Positions 53,151 through 64,000 of a stretch of DNA of 64,000 nucleotides are shown piece by piece. Source of the stretch: Cladopsammia gracilis (lineage: Eukaryota > Cnidaria > Anthozoa > Scleractinia > Dendrophylliidae); NCBI GenBank assembly GCA_022457155.1, contig JAJGOT010000526.1, forward strand, positions 517,001-581,000, written 5' to 3'. Made by a program: the position numbers and the translations under genes. The notes under the pieces were generated by a model that saw only the letters and a program-made list of their open reading frames with translations, made no database searches and had not been told where the DNA came from. Numbering within the stretch: the stretch's first letter is position 1; every line of letters starts with the position of its first letter.

Positions 53151-53880
53151 AACACGCGCGTGGGAGTCGCGAAGGCATGCCACCCTTTATTACACAAAGA
53201 TTTCCGCAACTGTTGACGCCATATTGAGCAACAGAAATCCTGGCGCTGCGGGGAAGTTTTATGACGAACAATATGTTCACATACCATCAGACCAACTGAT
53301 TCTAAGAGGAAATATACAAAAGCTAGTTAAAGTACAAGAGGAAGTTGAGAAGGAATAGCAAGATATCAAAGATCACCTGAACAGCCTCTATTCTAAGTCT
53401 TGCAAACTTAAAGATGGGAAGGGGAGCCAAAGAGATTTTTGCGAGGAAAGGATCACAGTGCTGACAATGCTCAGGAAAAAATTATCCAAAACATTCAACA
53501 TCTACAGGATGCAGAGAACAAATGTTAGGATATATTTCGTGTAAACATTCTTAAGTTTAAATCAAAAAAGCATTCAAAAAAAGAAAATAAGAGAAAGGCA
53601 CAGAAAAGAAAAGCTAGAAGAGAAGAAGAGAATTTTGGTTTAATCTCCAAATTACTGTCCGATGGTGAGATTCCAGTTAAGGAAGTCAATGTCAGGTGGA
53701 TGCTCTAATTATATCCTTAAAAGGAACACAACTTTACTGGTTAAAGCAAATAATGGAAGGAGGGCTTATAAGTGATCAAGCTTGTACACTTGAATTAAAG
53801 AGTACTTGCCCTCTATCAGCTCTTCAAACAGTGAATCAGAGGACAGTGATACTGAGTAATACTGAGTAATACATGAAGTT
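53151..53880. other. Decayed interior of the GGGACCGG element
   Basis: A/K-rich pseudo-coding sequence on the + strand (e.g. frames rich in KKK/RER at 53560-53640). No named family. Confidence 0.35.
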
Positions 53881-54393
53881 TATTTTTCCAATGTGAAAGG
53901 ACTGCTATACAGCATGTTATGTTGGTTTGTTATGCCATCATTTTGATAATAAATAATATTTGACTTGTTGTTGATTCCTTCAGTGTTGTTTCTTTTTTGT
54001 AGAACGGAAATTGGAATGCACAAAAATACATGTGCACCATTTTCAGGTGCACAAAAAGGTATGATCCCCACCCCATTTGCACCAGCCCACCCCACCCTCT
54101 AATAAATGACCGGTCCCTTATGTGGCGATAGAGCTGGCAATAATTGATACTCGAAATCTCAAAGGTCGTGAAATGTCAACAAATGTCGGTTCGAACTGAA
54201 ATACAACAATGAAAATAGAACCTAACTTAACTAATGTATATAAGGATATTAAGATAGAAACAACAATGATATTACAAGCAATAATTCGCGATAACGTAAA
54301 TTGACGTGAAATCATACTCATCCGCGCTCTAAAATTACATCGAACTACATGATAACCAATACTTGAAAAGTCTAAGAATAAAGGTAAATGTTG

Positions 54394-54570
54394 CAGGGGC
54401 GGATCTAGGGGGAGGGTGCAGGGGATGCGCACCCCCCCCCCTCCCCCTGAGATGACCTGCGGTTTTCTAATACAACTGGTATTCTGCAAAAAAAAAAAAA
54501 ACTATGTGAAAAAAAAAAACATTGCTTAGTGGTGCACCCCCTCCTAAAAAAAATCCTGGATCCGCCCCTG
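54394..54570. mobile_element. Short hAT-like MITE (CAGGGGCGGATC)
   Basis: CAGGGGCGGATCTAGGGGGA on the left and TCCTGGATCCGCCCCTG on the right, with TGTTG on both sides. Confidence 0.65.
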
Positions 54571-55039
54571 TGTTGAACATAACGCCTACCCTGGCGAGAG
54601 TAACATAACAGCGTTCCGAGCACGCGAAAACTAACTAGGATGCGATACACTTATTTCTGATAAAGAAACTAACCGATTGAAACGAATAACAGTAATAAAA
54701 ACTAACAACTAAAACAACTGAGGAATAGATGTGGTACTCACTTTGGTTTGCACACGTACCAAACTTGCCTTGATAAGTAGATGAATACCAGTGTAGAGAG
54801 AAAAACGTGGCCAAAAGCCGAGTAGTTGTTGACGCAGTAAAGTCTACACTAGAAATGATCTACTGAATAGAACGCTGATAAAATTTCTAACACAAAAAAC
54901 GGACGTGCGTAAAACCTAGCGATTATTAGCATTTCCCTAACGGACATAGCAGCTAGGGGCTGATCAACCACAGTGGGTTTGAGTTGTAAAACCTTGTTTA
55001 AAGTTGACCACTATTCGATAATATCCCTAATATTGGGTA

Positions 55040-55830
55040 AGTTTGAATGACCCCTTTCTTAGTGAAACTATTGTTGGCAAGGCTTCACGCATATGTATTA
55101 ATTCAAATAATCAAAGTGTTATATTTGCGAATTATATCTTAAAGTTGTGTGATCTTGACGATGTTTCAAATCTCCGTGTTCCATCAAAACAGTTAGGACA
55201 TTTTATAAAAGTAATAAAAACAAAGTTATATGATCTGTACTCTAGTTTTTGGGAAAATGAGGTCTTTGGAGGGCATTCTGACTCTCGTGAAGTACAGCGG
55301 GGTAAATTACGGACATTCGGACTTGTTAAATCTAATGTGTGATTTGAGAAGTATTAAAGTAGTATCTCTAAAGTAAAACATCGACAAGCTGTTACCCGAT
55401 TGCGAATCTCGGCACATAGGTTGCCAGTTGAAACTGGGCGGTACAAAAAGATACCTTATGATTCTAGAATCTGTACTATATGCAATGATAACAGGATTGG
55501 CGATGAGTTACATTACATAACTGAATGCAATAACCATGAATTTGTTAACTTAATTGAGAAAGGACTTTCTTCAAAAGTTATATTGCGTCAATGATGTTTT
55601 TCGTGTATTTGATAAGGGGTCTTTATTTTTGTATTTGTTTTCAATGAAGGATGTTTCCGTTATTAATATATCTTCAAAATATTTTCATGATGTTTTGGAA
55701 TTAGCAAAAAAATTAATAGATGTGTAATTGTTGTTGTAATGACATTGTATTTTGTATTTTACTTATACTATCTAGTATTGTTTTTACCAATGTATCTGTA
55801 GGGATATAAGGTGTAATAAAGTTGTTGTTA
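55040..55830 (+). pseudogene. LINE 3' end with Cys/His domain
   Basis: Two frames read LRVPSKQLGHFIKVIKTKLY and RICTICNDNRIGDELHYITE, the terminal zinc-like motif seen also at 49080. It ends with AATAAAGTTGTTGTTATC. Confidence 0.6.
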
Positions 55831-55906
55831 TCTATGATGTAGTAACTTCTCGTAATTGCGTCGACGAAGGCGACGCTTCCTTAGCAAGCGTTCCCGTACG
55901 AAGGAA

Positions 55907-57201
55907 TTTTTCCGCTAGCCTGTTCCAGGCGTTCAGATAGTGGGGAAAGCGCGAATAGTTGGGGAAGGCGCGAAGAAAAGCGAGCGAAAAATTTGCGGGA
56001 GGCGAGGCGAGGGAACGCCTGTAAACATTCTTAAGAAAATGTCCTTCCGCCCACTTTTAGACCGCCAACTCAGTTGTCAATCACCTGTCAATTAAAATAG
56101 GATTAGATTTCCTGGGATTAGATTTGGTGTAATAAAGAGAGACAGGCCTACACGACTCCCTCGCGAGTGTTTTAGCCATTTTATATTTAAGCTCGCAAAA
56201 TGATGCTTCATGTATTTGTAGCGGGTATATGGAGAATTCGAGGTGACTGAATTAAAAGCCTTCTAAACTCGCAAAATGATACAGACTATAGTCTCGAGGT
56301 CATTTGTGTTTTTAAGCTGTCTGCTAGTTTTGACCTCTTCGTCGGGGCGTCTGTTTCATAGCGATGTTCTTTATTATGCCATCGTGGCATTTGTTAGAAT
56401 AGCTCTGCAGTAAAACCTTTAACATTGCATGTAGGCTTAGAGCAAGCTTCGATTTGGAGGTCATTTTGAAATTATGCCGTATTCTCGGCGGTTTTCTTCA
56501 ACTCTGGTTTCTTCAACTCGGCGGCTTTCTTCAGTCTGGAGCTCTGGAGCTCAGTTCAATCGGCGGCTTTGACCTCTTGCTGTGCTCATGTAGCCATTTT
56601 CTAGTAGAAGTTAACTAACAATGTAAGGTTTTTCACTCTCTCTGAATCTCTTAGGTAGTCGGATCTATTAGTTTGAAATTATCGACCGTCAAAGGTTTCT
56701 TGCAATTAGTTGCAAATATGTTGGTCCGAATTTTCAGACTGATAATTGCAGCTTTTTATAAAGCTATGCAATGTTTCATAGCGAGTATAAATCAAGCGCA
56801 GTCACTGCTCCGCTTTGTAGTTGAGAATTGACGGTTTTTCCGGAGCTCTAATCTGTTTTTCTCCATTGTCATTTGTGCAGTCGGTTCTTCTCACTGCATT
56901 GTAATGAGTTTCACAGTCTAGCGACTGTTTTGTTTATGCCTCGATGAAAGCTGTCTTTCCTCCGCCATATCACATTTCTCATCAGCACTCGAGTGTTGAC
57001 AAAGTGTCATAATTGACCAATCAGAGGGTATACCGGATCCCGGTATACCGGAACAACCTTTTGTTAAGAATGTTTACAGGCGTTCTTTCGCCTCCTCTCC
57101 CCAGCCTCCCCGCAATTTTTTCGCTCGCTTTTCTTCGCGCCTTCCCCAACTATTCGCGCTTTCCCAACTATCTGAACGCCTAGAACAGGCTATTTTTCCG
57201 C
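55907..57201. mobile_element. TAGCCTGTTCC element 2, 9-bp duplication TTTTTCCGC
   Basis: Element 55916-57192 has ~125-bp TIRs starting TAGCCTGTTCCAGGCGTTCA; the right-end copy differs by one base there (TCTAGG). TTTTTCCGC is exact at 55907-55915 and 57193-57201. Same family as 47462-49621 by TIR, subterminal GGTATACC and CCAATCAGAGGG. No transposase inside. Confidence 0.85.
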
Positions 57202-57204
57202 ATT

Positions 57205-57630
57205 CTGGCCGCGCGAAAATTGGAGCGAGAGCAAAAAATCGGAGGACGGGGGTGGGAGTGGGATGATGAGGGAACGCTTGCCCGCAAGCCCCACGATTTT
57301 GAAAAACGCCCACCTACTTGTCACGGTTGATTTCATTTGCCGATTGACAGCTTGTCAACAAATAAGCCAATTACAGATTACCGGATGTAGAATTTTACTT
57401 CCTTCAAAAGATAAAACGTTTCGAATTTCATCTCTTCACAGATAGATCGTTTCACTCACGTGACAAAAATCTTGACAACCGTTGCTACGCCGCCATATTG
57501 GTGTACCAAACTGTAAACAAACCCGAGTCGCGTCCTCTTAATTATACGGGTGCTGTGATCAATTATTCGGTGTGGAAGCAAAAGCGGTCAAGATAGGGGT
57601 ATTTATTTCGCTTGAGGTCGTTCTGCAGTT
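57205..57630. other. No recognisable gene
   Basis: GC-rich fragment, similar in words to the TAGCCTGTTCC TIR inner side (GCGAGAGCAAAAAATCGG), then unassigned. Confidence 0.35.
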
Positions 57631-58060
57631 ATGAATCAAAGTAAAGAAACCGACAAATTGCCGCAAGAGAGGCGATCGCGATGGATTTCTGCAATTAGTC
57701 TGGCGGAATTCTTACGGACGAGTTGAACAACAGTGTGAAAAGCCATGCCAGATATTTTGTTTCTGGAAAAGCGGCTATAACATGGATAGATAATGTTGAG
57801 TGGGTTTCATTAATACTCGGGAACGACAAAAAAAAGAGCAAGATGATGAGAAACGTCGAACAAACGTCACAGCGAGAACGGAGAGAGGAATCAAAAGGAA
57901 CAAAAAAAGCCAAAGCGATTGTAGCCGAAAAAATCGCAGCAAAGAAATCGGCAAACTAAATGAACCCGGAGGGCAAATGTCTGATATTGTGTTCGACAAC
58001 GAATCTCCAAAAGCTAAAACAAAGCCCCCAAGAATATTTCATGCCTTGCCCTTCTGAAAT
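57630..58060 (+). pseudogene. Possible decayed THAP-like domain
   Basis: Frames include MNQSKETDKLPQERRSRW, SHARYFVSGKAAITW and NVEWVSLILGN, which looks like the second half of a THAP zinc-finger domain (C..HFVSG..A..W pattern) with a Cys and the His altered, then a Lys/Glu tail. Two frameshifts are needed. Assignment by eye only. Confidence 0.3.
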
Positions 58061-58235
58061 ATTTCATAGTTTCGCCTTTTCTTTTACGCAAATTCGACCA
58101 AAACATTCTCGGCTATGGTAAGCGAAATGTTGCAAAATTCAAGAAATATATATTTCAATCACATTTAACAAATGCAATCACACTTAACGATACCAATCAG
58201 TATAATCCAACAGACGTAAGACATAATCACATTCA

Positions 58236-58407
58236 ACGATAAATATTCATGACATTCAACAGCAACGATCACATCCAAGAGTCTCGCAAAATTAATCAAC
58301 AAATCCCAAGTTCAACATAATCACATTCAACGATGAATATTTATGACATTCAACAGCAAACGATCACATCCAAGAGCCTCGCAAAATAATCGATCAACAA
58401 ATCCCAT
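58236..58407. repeat. ~95-bp direct duplication upstream of the integrase-domain gene
   Basis: TTCAACGATAAATATTCATG and TTCAACGATGAATATTTATG start two copies at about 58236 and 58331, both followed by ACATTCAACAGCAA and CACATCCAAGAG. Confidence 0.75.
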
Positions 58408-58471
58408 GAATCCTTGCAGCTCATATGGTATATCTGATAAGGCCCTGGGACCGAGCTTGCAGCGATCCAAG

Positions 58472-59990
58472 ATGGCGGACGATACATCTTCTGCAGATGA
58501 TTGGGAACAGTTCTTTCAGTCACTTGTGGATATTCTGAATGAATGTGACATTTCCACAGTTAATAATAGTGTTGATAGAGAAGATATAGCAGTGCGTTTG
58601 GAACATGCCATTCTTGTTTTACAGCAAATCTTACCATTAGTACCGGGAGCTTCAGAGTGTGGAATATTTTTGCGAGAGCTCTTAAACAACTTTACTTTGT
58701 TATCTATAGAATGGAACAATAGACAAGACAACTCAACTCAGTGCACTAATCTGGCAATTTATTCCCTGGAAACTCCTCCAGTAATTCACACAGGTTCTGT
58801 TGGCAGGCCAAGGTTTGAAATAAGTGAAAACGTGTTACTCCAGTTCCGGTCCCTGGGATTTAAATGGAAGCACATAGCTGACATGTTACTAGTATCGAGG
58901 TGGACCATAAGGAGAAGAGTTGCTGAGTTTGGTATTCAGGAAATAACTGGGTTCTCCGATGTGACAAATAACGAAATTGATAGCCTAGTGCGACAGTTCA
59001 TGCATGAGCATGGCTCTGTGGTTGGGTGCTCTATTATAAATGGCTATCTAAGATCACTTGGAATACGGATACAAAGACATCGCCTAAGGTCAAGTATTGC
59101 ACGTGTAGATCCAGTAAATGTTAGATTGAGATGGGCTGTAGTGGTGTCCAGGAGGGCTTACTCCGTTCCAGGACCAAACAGTTTATGGCACTTAGATTCA
59201 CCACAGTCTTGTCAATTGGGGATTTGTTGTGCATGGGGCAATAGATGGCTTTTCAAGATGCATCGTTTACCTGAAGTGTGCTACTAACAACAGGAGTGAC
59301 ACTGTAGGGGATGTATTCCTTTCTGCCACAGAAAATTTTGGCTGGCCATCACGTGTGAGAACGGACTATGGTGGAGAGAATGTTAAAGTGTGGGAGCTGA
59401 TGGAACAAGTAAGAGGTTCAAATCGGAGGAGTTATCTGGCCGGATCATCAGTCCATAACCAGAGGATTGAACGTCTATGGAGAGACGTTTTTTGCATGGT
59501 CTGCTACATTTTCTACTACACCTTCCAGGCAATGGAAGAATCAGGTATTTTAAACCGTAGCAACAACATTCACCTGTTTGTGCTTCATTTTGTATTTCTA
59601 CCAAGAATCAATAGAGGACTTGAGAGACTTACTTCAGCCTGGAATAATCACCCAATTCGTACTGAGCGAAATTGGTCTCCGCTTCAAATCTGGACAAATG
59701 GCATGGTGGATATATGAAATAACGGGATTACTGGTGTATCAGATATCGCCCACAGTGCAGATGGTGATGACCTTGAATGGTTTGGCTATGACCCTAATGC
59801 ACCAGCTCCAAGTGATGATGGCCTTAGTGTTGTAGAAGTTGAGGATGTCGATGTTCCCTTGCCACATGCAGCACTCCAGGAGCTCATTCAAGAAGTTGAT
59901 CCACTTGAGTATTCTTATAGCTTTGGTATCGATCTATACCAAATGGGACTGTCAGCACTTTTGTCTGCCATGGAGGGCCAAAATGGATAA
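58472..59990 (+). pseudogene. Integrase-core-domain gene, broken
   Basis: MADDTSSADDWEQFFQSL opens a ~270-codon frame with a helix-turn-helix-like part (LGFKWKHIADMLLVSRWTIR), then PNSLWHLD, the first Asp of an rve-type core. Near 59215 the frame shifts; the following frame (59229) has VHGAIDGFSR, VRTDYGGENV (second Asp) and VHNQRIERLWRDVF (Glu). A TGA at 59715-59717 then interrupts it; the same frame continues with WFGYDPNAPAPSDDG to TAA 59988. One frameshift and one stop make this a recent pseudogene or two assembly errors. The family is widespread in animals and its role is unknown. Confidence 0.7.
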
Positions 59991-61500
59991 TTTGAAAGAG
60001 GTGGCCTGAAACTTATGAACCTTATGTTTGAAATTCTCTGGACAAGCTGTTACCTTTCATTGATTACAACACGGTGCTGCATTACACAGAACAATACTTT
60101 TATGTTCCATTTCTCAATTTTAAATAATTGTTTTGAGGTAATGCCCTGCTATTGAAATGTTTTATCTTACCCTCAAATCAAAGGAAAAGTCAAAATAATT
60201 TTTGTTAACCCATTAAAACCTTTAGTAATATAGCCTCTTGAGACCGCCGAGTGTGAATGCCCCGGTGTTAATTATATTCACAGATGTTGCAAGGACCGAA
60301 GTGGAGTCTGGAAATGACCTTTAGCTCAGGTTGTTAAAATGTAAGTTTATACCACAAACTTACAGCAGACTTTTTCCTGGAACTGTAAAATACAAGTTTT
60401 ATCCTCTTTGCTAGATAGCCCCAGCTAAATGCAGGCAGAGCACGTGTAATTTTCATTTGTAAACTATTAAATAATGTCATTCCTTTTGTATACTATAGCT
60501 CCTTGAATGTAAAATAATATCATTATATTGACAACAAGTGAGAGGTGGGGTAGGCATTTCTCATCAGGAACAGATAATTTTTTTGTTTTGGCCTGGGTCT
60601 CCCAGTGCTTTAGTGTGTTTCATCAAAGAACCAAACACCAAACAAGGTAGCCCTGGTACAGAATGCACAAACAAAAGCAGGAATAAAGCATACAGTGATA
60701 TTTTAATTGAGGTAGACAGGAACTACTGGATCAACCTGTGTTCTTTTTAAGTCACCAGTTACATTTCAAACATACTTTACTTTACAACAATTTCAACTTG
60801 CTACTACATGTATAACTGTAATCCCCTTTTTATTGAACAACTTTTAGATACGGTTCGTTGAGTTCTGATGACGAGTACACCACTGTCACACTGTCGGGGC
60901 AAGATACAGGAGGAGCCATTTAGTTAGCTACAGTGGAATCCCAAGAGTAATAAAAATCAATATTCATATATTGCAATTACAAATTGAAATCAGATGCTAA
61001 TCTCTACTTTGCAGAGAGGTACTAATCATATAACACTTCAGTGTTACCATGGACTAGGTTAACATGAACATTTAACATTAAATTTTAAGCATTAAAAAGG
61101 AACACATAACTGACATACAGCATTCCATTCACCAAAAGTGTGATAAAAATGTTCCTTAATTATGACATTTTTTTCTTCGGAAAGTAAACAAAGATTTTGA
61201 ACAATGAAGGGAAGGAATTAGGAAAAAATAGTCTTGTCTTCGTTAGAAGGCTTCATCTTTAAAAGAATGGCATCCTTTTCAAGTGGCCAAAGATCATACA
61301 AGGGCTTTGCAATAAGTTAAAAGTTGATGCAAAAAAATGTAATATAAGAAATGAAAAGTATGTCAGTTATATATTTTTTACTGTTAAAATGAAGAAAGTC
61401 TGGACCCTGGCAATTCATGTAGTTATCCAAACAGTGTAACACAACAACAATAGCAGACCAGGACACTAGGCTGCTTAAAGAAAGCTTTGTGTTGAACAAT
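59991..61500. other. No recognisable gene
   Basis: AT-rich 3' flank between two genes; only short open frames. Confidence 0.4.
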
Positions 61501-61502
61501 AT

Positions 61503-61681
61503 ACCTCTTTCATAATGGCGGCCAATTTATTTATTCTTTTATATGTATGTTAATTAGCCTCACTGGCCTCGGTAACATGTGCAAAATTGAAAAGAATTTT
61601 TACTCTAAAATGAGGCCAGTGAGGCTAATTAACATACATATAAAAGAATATATATATCGGCCGCCATTATGAAAGAGGTCT
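61503..61681. mobile_element. Hairpin MITE (CCTCTTTCATAATGGCGGCC)
   Basis: CCTCTTTCATAATGGCGGCC on the left and its complement on the right; arms ~70 bp including TTAATTAGCCTCACTGGCCTC. The middle is ~35 bp. Confidence 0.8.
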
Positions 61682-61743
61682 ATGTGATACTATGTGCATA
61701 TCCCTTTCATAGACTGGTATATAACCAAGTTTAGATATTAACA

Positions 61744-62242
61744 TTATGCTGTAGTGTATTTCTTGCCCTTAAACATAGCTCTAAGGGAGCTTTCAAATTG
61801 GGAGTAGGATGAAAATCCACATGGGAGTTTTAGTTCTAGGGTACATGTTGAAGCAAAAATACCTTCAGTGTTTCCCACTGAGACTGTGATTGACCCGGGT
61901 ACAAAAACGGCAGTGCTGGATCTTGATCCAGTAACTAAAACACAGGAAATCTAACAGATCATCTTTAGATGAATTCTGTATGAACGAATATAGCATTTGC
62001 AAAACATTATTTCCTTGAGCATCATTAGAAGTAGCAGGTTTTAGCAAGGCCTTTACATAGGCTGCTGATACTTCATTGTTACTGTGAACAAAGAAATGCT
62101 CAAATTTGGCAGGTGCTCTCTCAAGCTCATTTTGCACGCCAAGGATTGACAAACCCTTTCTAAGCTGGTCGAGGAGAGCTTTGTGTTTCAATATGGTATC
62201 ATGTAAAACAAGGCACTGTACAACTTCTCCTTTGTTCTGTTC
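61744..62242 (-). CDS. HECT E3 ubiquitin ligase, last exon
   Basis: Acceptor GTTTTCAG|GAACAG, then EQNKGEVVQCLVLHDTI... and the HECT C-lobe. The catalytic cysteine segment reads ASTCTLELKLPCGFSSYSQF (Cys following Thr). It ends KKYTTA, stop 61744-61746. The frame is broken near 61936: codons ...LLDFLCF are followed one base out of register by VTGSRSSTAVFVPG. Either an extra base or an assembly error. A nearby TTTTAG could mimic a splice site but its phase does not fit the preceding exon. Confidence 0.7.
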
Positions 62243-62588
62243 CTGAAAACACCAAAAAGAGAAACATTATCCTTGCATGCACAGAAATTTTCTTTGGATG
62301 AGAATAAGGAAATCATGTAATTTGACATTTGAAGTAATTGACCATGATCAGGTGCAAATGTATGCTATAAATTCATCAGTTCTCCTCTGGTAACATTAAT
62401 GCTGAATAAGACTCTGCTTAATTTTAAATGATACCTATACTGGTATAAAATAATATCTTCAATGGTGCTATTCACTCTGATAGAAAGGTTTATTATAAAT
62501 CTATGATATTATTAAAGGGGAAAAATGTTATGTGGAGAAACTCCCAGGTGTGAAACACAGCAAATAGAATACAAATAACTGAACTCAC

Positions 62589-62684
62589 TGTTAGATTTCT
62601 AGTTTGTCCACATTCAAGCATGAACCTCAAAAAGCTGTCATCTTTAGATATTTCCATGATGTCATCAGCAGTACCATCTTTGAT
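62589..62684 (-). CDS. HECT E3 ubiquitin ligase, middle exon
   Basis: 32 codons from acceptor TTTTAG|ATCAAA to donor CTAACA|GTGAGT, phase 0 on both sides, encoding KDGTADDIMEISKDDSFLRF. Fits between the N-lobe exon and the last exon. Confidence 0.65.
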
Positions 62685-62739
62685 CTAAAATTAAGATTTT
62701 ATGATAATGTGCATAAGGAAGTAAAGTCAAAATGGAATG

Positions 62740-62850
62740 TGATCATCACATAATCGGTTATGGGTTCGAATCCCATTGAGGCCTGAAATTGATTTTTAGG
62801 CTCTAACTGCAATTCCTTCTGTTGCTGTATAACTGCGATGTTCACACTAT
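62740..62850 (+). repeat. tRNA-derived SINE remnant
   Basis: A B box inside a pairing arm (ATGGGTTCGAATCCCAT), followed by GAGGCCTGAAATTGATTTTTAGGCTC, which could fold into a hairpin. The A box is lost. It lies in a HECT intron. Confidence 0.4.
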
Positions 62851-63261
62851 CTTTAATTATTTAGATTTTGTTAGAAAAACCACAAATCAAAATATGCCAA
62901 AACAACAACAATTTTACAGAGTGATGATGACATCGCGTCATAAATAACACTTTTCTAAAATGTCATGAAAGGGTGAGTTGGGTTGTAAATTTAATTTTAA
63001 ACATGCAAAATAGTTAACACCTACCACCCCACAACCTCATATATATATGTTTTTCTCTTACCTATATTTTGTCATGTTTCCATTAAGCTAAAGTAACACT
63101 CACAAAAATAAAATTTGGAAGGAGTGAAAAAGCTTCAGAAACAATAGCTGTTTTCACAAAATATTTTTTTAAAATTTAAATTAACCCATGTTACTGTAAC
63201 TTTTCTAGACACAGAGATTACAATATATTATTTCTGAGACAAGAATGTATGAAAATGTTAC

Positions 63262-64000
63262 CCTTTCAACGAAGCACGCAAGTTCACTATCGCCTATGTC
63301 CACAAATGAGGACCTTCCAACTGCTTCAGCCAAATCTCCAGTAGCTATGTACCAGTAGATCCCAGGGGCAAGGAAAGGAAAGCCAGGTCCACCTTGTACT
63401 AGGCTGTGAGCTATCATCTTCCCTAAGACTTCAAATACACCCGTCAAAACATGTTCACTACTGTACACAGGAGTGAGTCTTCTATATGCACCTCTAAATA
63501 GTCGAAGACATGACGAAACACTGGTAATTTCTGCAAAAACATCTGTAAATGCTTGTCGCAGCACGCCCCCTGTATCTACTGCTGGCTCACCCTTTATTTG
63601 TACTTTAACAGGTATCAGTGGATCAAAATCAGTGCACTTGTAAAAGTGAAAGAAGTCCATGACTAAATCTTCTTTATCAACTTTCAGTTTTTCTGAATAC
63701 ATATAAGGTTTCATGGACAGTTTCAACCTGTTCAGAATTTGGTGCACATCTTCATCTTTGACCTCCTTCTTGGCTGTGCTTTCACTAAGGGCTTCTGCAG
63801 CCAGTTCAATGTTTTTGTAAGTAAGGAGGGATTCCCTTACAGTTTCTCTGCTTGCACTTGTAAAAATGGATGACAAAGACTCAACACCAACATCTATTAA
63901 TAATTGGGGGTCTTGATAAGGCACTTGAGATGGACTGGAAGGGCCTGCTTCAGCAAACCCACCCACCTCAATACCTCCTGAAGTACCAGGCTGGACATCT
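63262..64000 (-). CDS. HECT E3 ubiquitin ligase, N-lobe exon (5' end outside window)
   Basis: An open frame from the window edge to donor GTTGAAAGG|GTAACA at 63262, phase 0. The HECT N-lobe is evident: KEDLVMDFFHFYKCTDFDPL, GEPAVDTGGVLRQAFTDVFA, LGKMIAHSLVQGGPGFPFLA. It transfers ubiquitin from E2 to substrate in the cytosol or nucleus. Overall pattern is of the G2E3-like group seen in many invertebrates. The frame is open to base 64000, so the gene begins beyond the window. Confidence 0.78.

Larger units (their letters stand above)
51991..54117. mobile_element. GGGACCGGTCATTTATTA-type element
   Basis: Left GGGACCGGTCATTTATTAGA and right TCTAATAAATGACCGGTCCC are perfect inverted repeats, next to poly-G and C/A-rich blocks. 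Related to the ends of the 46306-51178 element. The flanks (TGA and TTA) do not match exactly. Inside is a decayed Penelope-like RT. Confidence 0.7.

Overview
The window looks like an animal nuclear genome, most likely a cnidarian such as a stony coral. This is judged from the type of host genes (a spliced HECT E3 ligase), the mix of repeats (CR1-like and other LINEs, Penelope-like RT, hAT, Harbinger-like, mariner and Mutator-like non-autonomous elements, tRNA-like SINE pieces) and a complete Polinton/Maverick. No species can be named from the sequence alone. Most of the 64 kb is transposable elements, often nested.

The centrepiece is a 15.1-kb Polinton (adintovirus-like element) at 5928-21042. 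It carries a protein-primed DNA polymerase B, a retrovirus-type integrase, a packaging ATPase, a likely double jelly-roll major capsid protein, a likely minor capsid protein, a YqaJ-type nuclease, a 607-aa and a 487-aa likely structural protein with hydrophobic C-termini, and a run of small genes, four of which encode membrane proteins. The genes are tightly packed, and almost all have a TATATA-like box a few bases before the ATG. Each end of the element is a 211-bp near-perfect palindrome able to fold into a parvovirus-like hairpin, embedded in a longer terminal inverted repeat that runs into the first codons of the outermost genes. A 5-bp TATGT repeat flanks the element. All six recognised core genes have open frames; only a second, truncated copy of the minor-capsid-like gene and a region inserted in the right TIR are broken. 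No adenovirus-type maturation protease was recognised.

Left of the Polinton (1-5927) are a TIR element, a tRNA-like sequence, a 20-bp minisatellite and a 2-kb foldback element. Right of it (21-44 kb) lies a probable host gene on the + strand, with exons near 24.5, 24.7, 27.4, 36.5, 37.1 and possibly 43.2 kb and a BEN-like C-terminal part. Its introns contain a Harbinger-like element with TAA duplications (24814-26261) and a giant inverted-repeat structure (27.6-36.5 kb). That structure holds a decayed LINE with CCHC, endonuclease and RT parts, itself interrupted by a hAT-like element.

From 45.6 to 51.3 kb is a four-level nest: a hairpin MITE, interrupted by a hAT-like element with an 8-bp duplication, containing a GGGAGCGGTCATT-type element with its own genes, which in turn holds a TAGCCTGTTCC-type element with a 9-bp duplication. 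Sister copies of the last two families follow at 51991-54117 (with a Penelope-like RT) and 55916-57192.

The right end has a broken integrase-domain gene (58472-59990) and the 3' part of a HECT E3 ubiquitin ligase gene on the - strand (61744-64000). The HECT gene has an apparent one-base frameshift just before its catalytic cysteine segment.
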